Positions 33,874-43,207 are shown, numbered from the stretch's first letter. The stretch is 64,000 nt of DNA from Microbacterium sp. SORGH_AS_0862 (GCF_030818795.1 NZ_JAUTAY010000001.1:496001-560000), one strand, 5' to 3'. Program-made: numbers and translations. The notes: generated from the letters alone by a model not told the origin.

Positions 33874-34683
33874 TCAGGCGCAGCTGCCCTTCTCCCGCGC
33901 ACCGGCATCGGTGAGCAGCTCACCCGCGATGTCGAAGTCGGCGGCGAGCCGATCACCCTGCACCGCGACCCGGCTCAGGGTGAGCCCGCGGGGCAGGTAC
34001 TGCGCGACGCGCACCCGATACCCGGCGAGGAGAGGGTCGGCGACGGAGCCGAACTGCGCGCGCAGGCCGTCCGCGGTCACCTCCGCGCCGGCGACGCTCA
34101 GCGACACCGGGGTGAGCACGAGCTGCCCGTCCGCGGAAGACGGGGTGAGCGCGACGTCCACCGGCACCGCGAGGCCGAACACCGACAGCTGTGTCGACGC
34201 GCTCACATCGGGCTGCGCGATCGTGAGGCCGTCGACGGACACCGGCGCCGCCTCGGCCAGCAGCGGGCGGAGCTGCTCGGCATCCAGCGATACCGTCGCC
34301 TCGCCGGAGCCCAGCGTGAAAGGTGCGCGGATGCCGAGATCGCGGAGGGTCACCGACACGTCGCCGGTGAAGTCCCCGATCGTCACGTCGTCGGCCGAGA
34401 TGCGCACCTGACCCACCTCGCCCAGCACGAGATCCAGCAGCAGCGAAGGATCGGCGATGTCCACATCGATCTGCTGATCAGTGGCGAGATCGAGCCGCGA
34501 GACGAGCTGCTGCTTCACGGCCTTCGTCACGAGGTCGCGCGCCACCCACTCCCCCGCGAAGAACGCGGCGACGATGAGAACCAGAACCACCAGCACCGCG
34601 ACGAGCCACGGCCACCGGCGGCGTCGGCGCACGGTGCGGGGCGCGTCGTCGTGGTCCTCGAACAGCCCCATCACCTCGCTCAT
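33874..34683 (-). CDS. DUF2993 (LmeA-like) secreted/membrane-anchored protein
   Basis: A 269-aa protein with a short basic N-terminus, one membrane anchor at about residues 24-44 (WLVAVLVVLVLIVAAFFAGEW) and an extracytoplasmic DUF2993 domain. The domain belongs to the LmeA group of phospholipid-binding envelope proteins, known in mycobacteria for mannan elongation. The role here is unknown. It starts 1 bp after the argS stop and may be translationally coupled. It ends with an odd single Cys near the terminus (REKGSCA). Confidence 0.8.
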   Translation of the reverse strand: MSEVMGLFEDHDDAPRTVRRRRRWPWLVAVLVVLVLIVAAFFAGEWVARDLVTKAVKQQLVSRLDLATDQQIDVDIADPSLLLDLVLGEVGQVRISADDVTIGDFTGDVSVTLRDLGIRAPFTLGSGEATVSLDAEQLRPLLAEAAPVSVDGLTIAQPDVSASTQLSVFGLAVPVDVALTPSSADGQLVLTPVSLSVAGAEVTADGLRAQFGSVADPLLAGYRVRVAQYLPRGLTLSRVAVQGDRLAADFDIAGELLTDAGAREKGSCA

Positions 34684-34684
34684 G

Positions 34685-36349
34685 TCACATCCGCTCGGGT
34701 GCGCCGACGCCCAGCAGGTCCAGGCCGTTGCGCAGGACCTGGCCGGTCGCGTCGTTGAGCCACAGACGCGTGCGGTGAAGGTCGGTCACCTCGTCGTCGC
34801 CGAGCGGGATCACGCGACAGTTGTCGTACCAGCGGTGATAGAGCCCCGCGAGTTCCTCCAGATACCGGGCGATGCGATGCGGCTCGCGCAGGTCGGCGGC
34901 GAAGGCGACCAGGCGCGGGAACTCCTGCAGCGCGCCGAGCAGCGCCGACTCGGTCTCGTGGGTGAGCAGTTCGGGGGCGAATGCGGTGCGCTCCACCCCG
35001 GATGCGGCGGCGTTGCGCGCCACATTGTGTGTGCGCGCGTGGGCGTACTGCACGTAGAAGACGGGGTTGTCGTTCGTGCGCTTCTGCAGGACCTCGGGGT
35101 CCAGCGTGAGCGGCGAGTCGGCGGGATAACGCGCCAGCGAATACCGCAGGGCGTCGGTGCCGAGCCAGGCGCGCAGGTCGTCGAGCTCGATGATGTTGCC
35201 CGCGCGCTTGGAGAGGCGGGCACCGTTGACCGAGACCAGCTGGCCGATCAGCACCTCGATGTCCTTCTCGGGGTCGTCGCCGGCCGCACCGGCGAGCGCC
35301 TTGAGCCGGTGGACGTAGCCGTGGTGGTCGGCGCCGAGCAGGTAGATCTTGTGCGCGAAACCGCGGTCGCCCTTGTTGAGGTAGTAGGCCGCATCCGCCG
35401 CGAAATAGGTGTACTCGCCGTTCGAGCGGCGGATGACACGATCCTTGTCGTCACCGAAGTCGGTCGTACGCACCCAGACGGCGTCGTCCTGTTCGAAGAC
35501 ATGACCCTGCTCCCGCAGACGCTCGACCGCCTCATCGACGAGACTCGGGGATCCGTCATGCAGTACGCGCTCGGAGTACCAGACGTCGAAGTGCACGTTG
35601 AACTGTTCGAGAGAGGCCTGGATCTCACCCAGCTGCAGGGCGTAGGCGAGCTCGGTGGTGAACGCCAGCTGTTCCTCAGGCGAGGCGAACAGCACGCCGC
35701 CGGGCTCGCCGTGGAAGTCCGCGGCCCGCACGCGCTCGGCGAGGTCCTGGATGTAGGCGCCGACGTAGCCGCCCTCCGGAGCCGGTTCGCCCTTCACCGC
35801 GGCGAGTACGGAGCGTCCGAAGCGCTCCATCTGGGCTCCCGCGTCATTGATGTAGAACTCGCGCACGAGCGTGGCACCGCTGGCCAGGAGCAGACGGGCG
35901 ATGGCATCGCCGAGCGCCGCCCACCGGGTGTGGCCGATGTGGAGCGGACCGGTCGGGTTCGCGCTGACGAACTCGAGATTGATCGAGTTGCCGCGCTGGG
36001 TGGTGTTGGAGCCGAATGCCGCCCCCGCCTCGACGATCACGCGCGCGAGGGCACCGGCGGCCGCAGCATCCAGACGGATGTTGATGAACCCGGGACCGGC
36101 GATCTCGACGGAGGCGACACCGGGAACCTCACCGAGGGGGCCCGCGATCTCCGCGGCGAGCTCCCGCGGATTCGCGCCCACCTGCTTGGCGAGCTTCAGA
36201 GCGATGTTGGACGCCCAGTCGCCGTGGTCGCGATTCTTCGGACGCTCGAGGACGACGTCCGACACCGCGACCTCGACACCGGGGCGTCGCGCCTCGACGA
36301 TCGGTGCGACGACGGCGTGCAGGGCGGCGGAGAGCTGTTCGGGATCCAT
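34685..36349 (-). CDS. argS: Arginyl-tRNA synthetase
   Basis: A 554-aa class I synthetase charging tRNA-Arg. The N-terminal Add-1 domain precedes the HIGH motif (PTGPLHIGHTRWAALGDA) near residue 130. A KMSK-like loop (RLSKRAGN) lies near 378, then DALRYSLARY and the C-terminal anticodon-binding DALR domain. It is first in the argS-DUF2993-lysA-hom row, with TAGAAT 9 bases upstream of ATG 36349. Confidence 0.97.
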   Translation of the reverse strand: MDPEQLSAALHAVVAPIVEARRPGVEVAVSDVVLERPKNRDHGDWASNIALKLAKQVGANPRELAAEIAGPLGEVPGVASVEIAGPGFINIRLDAAAAGALARVIVEAGAAFGSNTTQRGNSINLEFVSANPTGPLHIGHTRWAALGDAIARLLLASGATLVREFYINDAGAQMERFGRSVLAAVKGEPAPEGGYVGAYIQDLAERVRAADFHGEPGGVLFASPEEQLAFTTELAYALQLGEIQASLEQFNVHFDVWYSERVLHDGSPSLVDEAVERLREQGHVFEQDDAVWVRTTDFGDDKDRVIRRSNGEYTYFAADAAYYLNKGDRGFAHKIYLLGADHHGYVHRLKALAGAAGDDPEKDIEVLIGQLVSVNGARLSKRAGNIIELDDLRAWLGTDALRYSLARYPADSPLTLDPEVLQKRTNDNPVFYVQYAHARTHNVARNAAASGVERTAFAPELLTHETESALLGALQEFPRLVAFAADLREPHRIARYLEELAGLYHRWYDNCRVIPLGDDEVTDLHRTRLWLNDATGQVLRNGLDLLGVGAPERM

Positions 36350-36358
36350 AGGCGTCCC

Positions 36359-36364
36359 ATTCTA
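36359..36364 (-). promoter_or_regulatory. Putative -10 for the argS-lysA-thr row
   Basis: TAGAAT on the minus strand ends 9 bases before ATG 36349, leaving at most a very short leader. Confidence 0.5.
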
Positions 36365-36404
36365 CGTTCGTCCGCCGCGACGGCCCGGCCCGCCTGTCGG
36401 GGCG

Positions 36405-37202
36405 TCAGGCCATCGGAACGAGCGCCGCATGATCGTCGGCGGGACCCGGCGCGTCCTGCACCGTCGCGTCCACCTCGAGCCGGTCCAGTCCCACGTATCC
36501 GCCGTGGTAGCTCAGGAATGCGCAGTCCGCCGCATCCCTGCCGGTGGCGATACGCACGAGCGAGGAGCGCGGCGCGAGCCGGGTGGCATCGATGACGCTC
36601 CATTCGCCCTCGACGAGCACCTCGGCGACGGCGTGGAAGTCCATGGGATCGAGCTGGGGCGCGTAGCAGGCGACATACCGCGCGGGTATGTCCATGGCAC
36701 GCAGCAGCGCGATGACGAGATGGGCGTAGTCGCGACAGACGCCTTGCCCGCTGGCGAGGGTCGTGACCGCGCTGTCGGTGCCGAGGCTCATCCCCGGGGT
36801 GTAGGTGACGCTCGTGGCCACGAACTCGGAGACGGCCTCCACGAGTGCCCGACCGCTCAACCCCCGGAAGAGTCGGCGCGCGGTGGCGAAGACCTCGTCG
36901 GACTGGGCGTACCGGCTCGGACGCAGAGCCGCGATCGTGTCGATCTCCGTCGTCGCAGACTCGACCCCCGCGCCCACGACCGCCTCGTAGCGCACCTGGA
37001 GGAGCCCGGCCTCACCCGTCAGGCGGTGCAGGCGGTTGCCGGCCGCATCCACGAGCTCCCTCGGCAGCACCTCGCGGCCGTCCTGCACCAGGCTCAACCG
37101 CTCGCTCACGACCCCCGCAGATCGCGCCACCGCGATCTGCAGGATGAGGTCGACGGAGGAGCCCAATTCGAGGTCGAGTTCGGCTCTCACTTGGCGCTGC
37201 AC
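36405..37202 (-). CDS. Transglutaminase-like cysteine protease family protein
   Basis: A 265-aa cytoplasmic protein with the transglutaminase-core triad intact: Cys in GQGVCRDYAHL near residue 150, His in DFHAVAEVL near 187 and Asp in VIDATRL near 201. The N-terminal about 110 residues are a beta-rich domain typical of bacterial transglutaminase-like proteins. Such proteins are usually proteases or amidases rather than crosslinking enzymes. GTG 37202 is the longest start; a second GTG four codons in is possible. It is divergent from the SGNH hydrolase gene. Confidence 0.85.
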   Translation of the reverse strand: MQRQVRAELDLELGSSVDLILQIAVARSAGVVSERLSLVQDGREVLPRELVDAAGNRLHRLTGEAGLLQVRYEAVVGAGVESATTEIDTIAALRPSRYAQSDEVFATARRLFRGLSGRALVEAVSEFVATSVTYTPGMSLGTDSAVTTLASGQGVCRDYAHLVIALLRAMDIPARYVACYAPQLDPMDFHAVAEVLVEGEWSVIDATRLAPRSSLVRIATGRDAADCAFLSYHGGYVGLDRLEVDATVQDAPGPADDHAALVPMA

Positions 37203-37280
37203 CGGCCCATCCTCGCATGCGGATCGAGGGCCGAGGCCCGCCGCATCCCTCTCGCGAACCCGCTCCGGCCCGCCACACCG

Positions 37281-37286
37281 TACGCT
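37281..37286 (+). promoter_or_regulatory. Putative -10 of a leaderless promoter (SGNH hydrolase)
   Basis: TACGCT ends exactly 6 bases before ATG 37293, with no ribosome binding site between. Confidence 0.6.
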
Positions 37287-37292
37287 CGAGCC

Positions 37293-38057
37293 ATGACCCG
37301 ATCCGCCCGGCTTTCGCCGCGCCGCGCGATCGCCGTCCTGGCGACGCTGGCGGCGGCGATCGCGTGCATCTGCGCACTCGCGCTGACGCGCCCCTGGGCG
37401 ACAGGAGCACTACCGGTCAGCCGAGCGGATGCGGGAGGCGCGGCGCCCGCTCCGGTGGCGTCCATCTCGCTGCCCGATCACCCCCGCATCCTCGTTCTCG
37501 GCGACTCCTGGACCTACGGTTCCGCCGCCTCCGCACCCACGCTGGGCTACGCCTACCTCCTCGGTCCGCTCATGGGCGGCGAGACGAACGTGAACGGCTC
37601 ACGGGGCAGCGGCTACCTCGTTCCCGGCATCGACGGCGGGACATTCGGCGAGCGCGTCGCCGAGCTGGATGCGTCCGACCATCCCGATCTGATCGTCGTA
37701 CAGGGCTCGATCAACGATCGGAAGGTTCCTCTCGACGGCTACGACGAAGCCGTACGCGGGGCCTGGGACGCGCTCGCCGCACTGTACCCGGAGGCGCAGG
37801 TCGTCATCCTCGGACCCGCTCCCCAGATCCTTCCCGTCGAGGCGGCGACCGCCGAGATCGACGAACGGCTGAGCCGGGCGGCAGCGGTGCGCGGCTGGCC
37901 ATACATCTCCCCTGTGGGTCAACGGTGGATCACGCCGGAGAACTACGCGTGGATCATCGACAGCGGACCGGTCGGGCGGCATCACCCCACCACCGAAGGC
38001 CACGCCTACCTCGCAGAGCGGCTCACCGCTGCGCTCGAGGGCCTGCGCTCCGACTGA
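37293..38057 (+). CDS. Secreted or anchored SGNH/GDSL hydrolase
   Basis: A 254-aa esterase-like hydrolase. A basic start and hydrophobic helix (residues about 10-30, IAVLATLAAAIACICALAL) form a signal peptide or anchor. Block I is GDSW near residue 70 (catalytic Ser), a later block is VVQGSINDR with Gly and Asn, and the final block is GRHHPTTEGHAYLAERL with the catalytic His. Its natural ester substrate is unknown; such proteins often act on cell-wall or extracellular esters. It is a single gene with a leaderless promoter. Confidence 0.87.
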   Translation: MTRSARLSPRRAIAVLATLAAAIACICALALTRPWATGALPVSRADAGGAAPAPVASISLPDHPRILVLGDSWTYGSAASAPTLGYAYLLGPLMGGETNVNGSRGSGYLVPGIDGGTFGERVAELDASDHPDLIVVQGSINDRKVPLDGYDEAVRGAWDALAALYPEAQVVILGPAPQILPVEAATAEIDERLSRAAAVRGWPYISPVGQRWITPENYAWIIDSGPVGRHHPTTEGHAYLAERLTAALEGLRSD

Positions 38058-38245
38058 GCTCCGGTGCAGGCGGGCATTATGCACCCTTTCGGCGAGCAGA
38101 ACCACCGGAGCCGCCCCGGCCCCTCTGCTGGCTAACGTGAACGCCGGGGGCACGGCGACCCGCCGCGCCCGTGCCCGAGCGCCGGCCCCACCGTCACCGT
38201 CCGGGAACCCACCTATCGGGCTGGTCCCGGGCAGGAGTCGTGAAC

Positions 38246-38509
38246 ATGGGTATTGGAAGCGGAATCGCGCTGTTCGTGATCGGAGCGATCTTGGCGTTCG
38301 CCGTGAACGTCGACCTCGGCGGTTACGTCAACCTGAGTCTCATCGGGTACATCCTGATGGGCGCGGGGGTCCTCGTCTTCCTGATCAGCCTCATCCTCGT
38401 CATGCGTCGTCGTTCGAGCGTCTCCACCTCGCGCACCGCGGTCGACCCCGCCAGCGGCGAGCGTGTCACGACGCGTCGCACCACGGACAACGGCGAACCT
38501 CTCGCCTGA
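38246..38509 (+). CDS. DUF6458-type small membrane protein
   Basis: An 87-aa protein with two membrane helices (MGIGSGIALFVIGAILAFAV and LIGYILMGAGVLVFLISLILV) and a basic hydrophilic tail ending TTDNGEPLA. This matches the actinobacterial DUF6458 group of unknown function. ATG 38246 has a GGAG site 9 bases upstream. It ends 4 bp before the kinase gene, so they probably share a transcript. A TAACGT hexamer at 38133-38138 could be the promoter. Confidence 0.8.
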   Translation: MGIGSGIALFVIGAILAFAVNVDLGGYVNLSLIGYILMGAGVLVFLISLILVMRRRSSVSTSRTAVDPASGERVTTRRTTDNGEPLA

Positions 38510-38513
38510 GTAC

Positions 38514-39860
38514 GTGTCCGACATTCTCGACGCCGTTCCCGCCGGGACCGGCTCCCTCCTCGCCGGCCGCTACCGCCTGATCGAGCGCGTCGGCCGCGGC
38601 GGCATGGGCACGGTCTACCGCGCTCGGGACGAACTGCTCGGCCGTGATGTCGCGGTCAAGCTCTTCCACTCCGAGCAGGCGGACGGCGTCGAGGACCGTC
38701 GCAAGGTCGGCGAGGCGACGATGCTCGCCTCGCTCTCGCATCCGTGCCTGGTCACCCTGTTCGACGCGTGCATGGGGACCGAGGCTCCGAGCTACCTGGT
38801 CATGGAGTACATCGCGGGTCCGACCCTGCGTCAGCGTCTCGTGGAGGGACCCCTGGGGCTCGATGAGGCCGCCGTCATGGCGAACGACCTCGCCGCGGCG
38901 CTGGAGGCCGTCCACGCCGCGGGCATCGTGCACCGGGACGTGAAACCCTCCAACGTCATGCTCCGTGCCCGCGGTCGCGGAGCCGGCTTCGGCTATCAGG
39001 CTGTGCTCGCCGACTTCGGTGTGGCGCATCTCCTCGATTCCACGAGGCTGACCACGCCCGGTGATGTCATCGGCACGGCCGCCTACATCGCGCCGGAGCA
39101 GGTGCGCGGTCATGCGCCGGTTCCCGCGTCCGACGTCTACTCCCTCGGACTGCTCCTGATCGAGGCCATCACGGGCCGACATCCCTTCGCGGATGCGCCG
39201 GCGGCGAGCATGCTGTTGGTCCGGCTCACCCGTCAGCCCGACGTGCCCGCCGGCATCGGCTACGCGTGGCGTTCCCTGCTCACCGCGATGACGGTGCACG
39301 ATCCCGCTTCCCGCCCGAGCGCGAGCGAGGTCCTCGATCGGGTCCGGGCGGTCCCCTCCGCCACGACGACGGCCGCCACCGTCCCTCTGGATGACGCACT
39401 GCTCGTCACGACGTCGCCGATCGCCGTCTCCGCTGCGTCACCGCAGGTCACCGAACCGATCGATGCCCCGATCGCGGCTCCGTCGTCTCGCCGGCGACGC
39501 CACGGGATCGTCGCCATGACCGCAGCGGCCGCCGTTCTCATCGTCGCCGCCGTCGCCGTGGGCATCACGACCGTCCTCGCGCCGGCGCCGGTGACCGAGG
39601 AGTCCGTCGTTCCCGTGCAGCTGAACACCGTCCCGGCAGACGACGGATCCGAACAGACCCCCGCTGAGACGGTCGAGTCCGACGACCAGACCGTGGAGCC
39701 GGCCGACACCGGCACCGACGCCCCCCAGCCGGAGCCGTCCACCGAGCCGCAGCCGGAGCCGGTCACGGACCCGCAACCGGGGCCGGCATCGGACAACGGC
39801 TCGAATCGCGGCCCCGGCAACAACAACGGGAACGGGAACGGGAACGGCAAGAAGCCCTGA
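38514..39860 (+). CDS. Membrane-anchored Hanks-type Ser/Thr protein kinase
   Basis: A 448-aa kinase. The glycine loop GRGGMGTVYRA is near residue 26, the ATP lysine is in VAVKLF near 47, the catalytic loop HRDVKPSN is near 139, DFG near 167 and APEQ near 194. A membrane helix at about 333-355 leads to an external Pro/Glu/Thr-rich tail ending in an Asn-Gly run (GNNNGNGNGNGKKP). There are no PASTA repeats, so it is not a classical PknB. GTG 38514 lies 4 bp after the DUF6458 stop and begins at residue 18 of the longer reading, which would overlap the upstream gene. Confidence 0.92.
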   Translation: MSDILDAVPAGTGSLLAGRYRLIERVGRGGMGTVYRARDELLGRDVAVKLFHSEQADGVEDRRKVGEATMLASLSHPCLVTLFDACMGTEAPSYLVMEYIAGPTLRQRLVEGPLGLDEAAVMANDLAAALEAVHAAGIVHRDVKPSNVMLRARGRGAGFGYQAVLADFGVAHLLDSTRLTTPGDVIGTAAYIAPEQVRGHAPVPASDVYSLGLLLIEAITGRHPFADAPAASMLLVRLTRQPDVPAGIGYAWRSLLTAMTVHDPASRPSASEVLDRVRAVPSATTTAATVPLDDALLVTTSPIAVSAASPQVTEPIDAPIAAPSSRRRRHGIVAMTAAAAVLIVAAVAVGITTVLAPAPVTEESVVPVQLNTVPADDGSEQTPAETVESDDQTVEPADTGTDAPQPEPSTEPQPEPVTDPQPGPASDNGSNRGPGNNNGNGNGNGKKP

Positions 39861-40031
39861 CGGCGCAGGAATGCCACCTTGCGACGTCATCCCGCCGTCC
39901 TGCCCCACAGCATGCTCCCTCCTGGGTGTGGGCGAGCTCGCTCGCGGATTCGGACGGCATGGATGTCGCAGGGGTGGGCTCGTCGAGGTGGGATGCACGG
40001 CTTCTTCGCGTGGCCCTGGCCATCACCCACG

Positions 40032-41099
40032 TCAGTCGGCCCGCGCGAACGGACGCGAGGCGTCGATGATGCGCCGCAGCGACACCGCTGCCTCCCACCG
40101 ATCGAGCGCGCTCGATCCCGACGCATGCCGGATGCGGCGGCGATAGGCGGCGAGCGCCGCATCCGCTGCGCTCAGACGGGCCGCGAACGCGGAATCGTCG
40201 ATCGGCGTCGCGGTGTGCTCGGCGCACGCCGCGACGGCGTCGGCCAGCGCACGACGTTGCGCACGCCCGAGTTCGGCATCGAGCGTCAGGCGGGTGAGGG
40301 CCTCGGCCAGTTGACCCGTAGCCGCCGCGACGGCACGCAACGCCTCGAGACGCCTCCGACCGGTCTCCACATCTGCGCGCGCGTGGCGCGCCCGGGGATT
40401 CCCGCGTTGCGATCTGACCGCCTCCGCCACCTCGCCCGCCACGGCGTCGGCCGTCGCGGTGAGCTCGGCGATCCGGTGCCGCAGACGCTCGGTGTCGACC
40501 GTGCGCTCACCCAAAGCGTGAGCCGCATCGTGCAGCACCTCGCCGATCTCGTCACGCAACGCGTTCAAACGCGCCGTGGCCCGCCGGATGTAGAGCGGAG
40601 GCACGACCAGCACATTCACCACGAGACCGACGAGCACGCCGAAGGCGGTGGTGATCAAGTACGACGACGAGTAGCTCTGGGCGTCCGCGTTTCCGACGAG
40701 CAGGACGAACAGCGCGGCGATGGGTATCCAGTCCCGGCCGGTGCCGAGCAGCGTGAGACCGGCGCAGATCGTGCCCGCTCCCGTCACGAGCGCGACCGCC
40801 ACCAGACTCGGCGCTCCGGCGACGAGCAGAGCGATACCCACGAAGCCCCACGCGATCCCCACGGCGAGTCCTGCCAGCGTCTCGAGACCTGCGCGCATCG
40901 AGCCCGCCAGCGTGGAGTACATGCTGATGAGCACACCCAACGGGGCGTAGTACGAGTACTCGCTGTCGGTGAACGGCACGAAGGGTGCCAGCGTCCAGGC
41001 GATGGCGGCGGCACCGGCCACCTTCGCCGCGAGAAGGAGACGCGGCGGTTCCACCAACTCGGACAACCGGCGGCGCACGGCGAGCGCGGGGCGAGACAT
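40032..41099 (-). CDS. FUSC/aromatic-acid-exporter-like membrane protein
   Basis: A 355-aa protein. The first about 190 residues hold about six hydrophobic helices with the FUSC-type pattern (AWTLAPFVPFTDSEYSYYAPLG, then GSMRAGLETLAGLAVGIAWG). The remaining half is a soluble helical domain rich in Ala, Arg and Glu. FUSC proteins are thought to export small aromatic or organic acids; no substrate can be named. ATG 41099 is chosen because TACGGT ends exactly 6 bases before it; the reading from 41168 is an overextension. Confidence 0.83.
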   Translation of the reverse strand: MSRPALAVRRRLSELVEPPRLLLAAKVAGAAAIAWTLAPFVPFTDSEYSYYAPLGVLISMYSTLAGSMRAGLETLAGLAVGIAWGFVGIALLVAGAPSLVAVALVTGAGTICAGLTLLGTGRDWIPIAALFVLLVGNADAQSYSSSYLITTAFGVLVGLVVNVLVVPPLYIRRATARLNALRDEIGEVLHDAAHALGERTVDTERLRHRIAELTATADAVAGEVAEAVRSQRGNPRARHARADVETGRRRLEALRAVAAATGQLAEALTRLTLDAELGRAQRRALADAVAACAEHTATPIDDSAFAARLSAADAALAAYRRRIRHASGSSALDRWEAAVSLRRIIDASRPFARAD

Positions 41100-41105
41100 C
41101 CCCCG

Positions 41106-41111
41106 ACCGTA
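41106..41111 (-). promoter_or_regulatory. Putative -10 of a leaderless promoter (FUSC protein)
   Basis: TACGGT on the minus strand ends exactly 6 bases before ATG 41099. Confidence 0.55.
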
Positions 41112-41250
41112 AGCAGGCACCGCGATCCTCGGACGGGCCTTGACGGTGCGGCGCGCGCACCTTCGCACGCGCCCGGGTACGCGCTACCAGGCCCCGCGCG
41201 CTGCGACAACCCCGTCGGCCTCGATCATGACCGGTCGCAGGGTGGGGCGC

Positions 41251-42400
41251 ATGCGAGCGATGACTTACCGAGGCCCCTACAAGGTCCGCGTCGAAGAGAA
41301 GCCCGATCCGCGGATCGAGCACCCCGATGATGCGATCGTACGGGTGGAACGCGCCGCGATCTGCGGGTCGGATCTCCACCTGTTCCACGGCATGCTCCCC
41401 GACACGCGCATCGGGCACACGTTCGGACACGAGTTCATCGGACGCGTCGAAGAGGTGGGCCCCTCGGTGCGCAACATCTCGGTCGGTGACCGTGTGATGG
41501 TGCCTTTCAACATCTTCTGCGGCACCTGCTTCTTCTGTGCTCGCGGCCTCTTCTCCAATTGCCACAATGTGAACGCGAACGCGACGGCCGTCGGCGGGAT
41601 CTACGGCTACTCGCACACCGCGGGAGGTTTCGACGGCGGCCAGGCGGAGCTCGTGCGCGTCCCCTTCGCCGATGTGGGCCCGTCGGTCATCCCCGAGGGA
41701 CTCCACGACGAGGATGCACTCCTGCTCACGGACGCATTCTCCACCGGCTACTTCGGCGCCCAGCTCGGCGACATCTCCGAAGGCGATGCCGTCGTCGTCT
41801 TCGGAGCAGGTCCCATCGGTCTCGCGGCGGCGCGCTCGGCATGGCTCATGGGTGCGGCGCGGGTCATCGTCGTCGACCACGTTCCGTTCCGACTCGAGAA
41901 GGCGAAGGAGTTCGCCTTCTCCGAGACCGTGGACTTCCGCGAGCACAGGGACGTCGTCGTCGCCCTCAAGAAGCTCACAGACGGCCTCGGGGCCGACGTG
42001 GTCATCGATGCCGTCGGAGCGGAGGGCGGACGGGCATCTCGTGCAGCATGTGAGCTCCGCCAAACTCAAGTTGCAGGGCGGCTCCCCCATCGCGTTGAAC
42101 TGGGCCATCGACAGCGTCAGGAAGGGCGGGCGCATCTCCGTCATGGGCGCCTACGGTCCGATGTTCAGCGCGGTGAAGTTCGGCGACGCGATGAACAAGG
42201 GCGTGACGATCCGCACGAACCAAGCACCCGTGAAGCGTCAGTGGCCGCGTCTGATCGAACACATCCGGGCGGGACGGATCTCGCCGCGCGACATGATCAC
42301 TCACCGCATCCCCCTCGAGCACATCGCCGAGGGTTACCACATGGTCTCGGCGAAGCTCGACGGTCTCGTGAAGGCCGTCATCCTGCCGCCCACGTCGTGA
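41251..42400 (+). pseudogene. Zinc-dependent medium-chain alcohol dehydrogenase, frameshifted
   Basis: The first about 257 residues read as a zinc MDR dehydrogenase: the zinc ligand region CGSDLHLFHG, GHEFIGRVEEVG, the structural-zinc cysteines in FCGTCFFCARGLFSNC, and the NAD motif VFGAGPIGLAAAR. After VIDAVGAE the frame breaks at the GGG at 42024-42026. Dropping one G gives VGAEADGHLVQHVSSAKLK and joins the remaining about 125 residues to the stop at 42400. ATG 41251 follows a GGGTGGGG stretch. The group includes formaldehyde-dehydrogenase-like and threonine-dehydrogenase-like enzymes, so substrate is open. It is 11 bp upstream of the next hypothetical gene, likely an operon. Confidence 0.83.
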
Positions 42401-42411
42401 AAGGACGACTG

Positions 42412-42972
42412 ATGCCCTACACCGCCGCCCACCCGCCCGTCCCCTCCTCCGATGAGCTCCGCGACCGCATCCCGGGATGGGGTGCCGACCTCGACCACGC
42501 CGATCGCCCGTCCGTCCCCCAGGAGATCGACGCCCTCGCCGAGACCGGGGCTTGGTGGGACGAGCCGGAACGCCAGAAGGAGAACGCGCCACGGGAGCGC
42601 TCGATCGAGCACGAACGCCTTCCCGCCGTCTTCGGCACCGCGCAGCCGCTGCACGGTCTCTCCGGAGCCATCAGGCGTTACGCCTACGCCCGCTTCAGCG
42701 AGGCGCGCGCCGCGCACTGGCTCCTCCTGATCGGCGCCGACCGCGTGGAGGCCGCCGGAGCGCACGTGCATTCTCTCGTCACCGCGCGACCGGACAACCC
42801 CGTCACCCAGACCGGCATCGCCGCCGAGTTCCGGCACGCACCGGTGGCATCCCGCACGGGGCGCGTCGACATGCGCCACGCCTGGATCGACCCCTTGCTG
42901 GTCGCCGGACCGTGGCTCGCCGGAGGGCTCGGCGTCTTCTGGGTCGCGCGGCGGGTCCTCCGCCGCCGCTGA
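42412..42972 (+). CDS. Conserved hypothetical protein with C-terminal membrane helix
   Basis: A 186-aa protein of no recognised family. The N-terminal 80 residues are charged and Pro-rich (PGWGADLDHADRPSVP, a WWDEPERQKENAPRERSIEHE stretch), the middle is helical (YARFSEARAAHWLLLIGADR), and a hydrophobic helix near the end (LLVAGPWLAGGLGVFWVAR) precedes an arginine tail, as in tail-anchored proteins. ATG 42412 has AAAGGA 7 bases upstream. It follows the alcohol dehydrogenase by 11 bp and may act with it at the membrane; that is inference from context only. Confidence 0.72.
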   Translation: MPYTAAHPPVPSSDELRDRIPGWGADLDHADRPSVPQEIDALAETGAWWDEPERQKENAPRERSIEHERLPAVFGTAQPLHGLSGAIRRYAYARFSEARAAHWLLLIGADRVEAAGAHVHSLVTARPDNPVTQTGIAAEFRHAPVASRTGRVDMRHAWIDPLLVAGPWLAGGLGVFWVARRVLRRR

Positions 42973-42998
42973 ACCTGCGAAGGTCGGTGGGGATGTCG

Positions 42999-43033
42999 TG
43001 AGTTCGACGATCGGGCATGAAGCAGGCCCCGAT
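42999..43033. repeat. Left imperfect direct repeat of the accessory island
   Basis: A 35-base stretch starting TGAGTTCGAC and ending AGGCCCCGAT matches 44794-44828 at 29 of 35 positions in the same orientation. The hairpin-completing sequence that follows the right copy is absent here. Confidence 0.75.
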
Positions 43034-43195
43034 ACCGGACTAGCGGCTCAAGCGCAGGGGCCCGCGGCACAAGGCAAGGCCAACTCAACTGCAATCGAAG
43101 CTGTGAGGCGAAGGCAAAGGTCAGCGACAGGATTAGGCGAAGTCGCTCCGCTTTGAATCGAGTGGGCACGTATCGATGAGCCTTGTCCCGTGCGC

Positions 43196-43201
43196 TAGTT
43201 T
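43196..43201 (+). promoter_or_regulatory. Putative -10 of a leaderless promoter (island gene)
   Basis: TAGTTT ends exactly 6 bases before ATG 43208. The island gene thus uses the same start architecture as the core genes. Confidence 0.5.
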
Positions 43202-43207
43202 GTGCAA

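Noticed and set aside
37281..37292. Shine-Dalgarno sites ahead of the leaderless-type genes.
   Set aside because: Purines between the TAnnnT hexamer and the start codon are too close (0-3 bases) to act as a ribosome binding site, and would be cut off by the predicted transcription start.
38058..38120. A hairpin after the SGNH hydrolase (GCTCCGGTG with CACCGGAGC).
   Set aside because: The arms are separated by about 40 bases, too loose to call a terminator.
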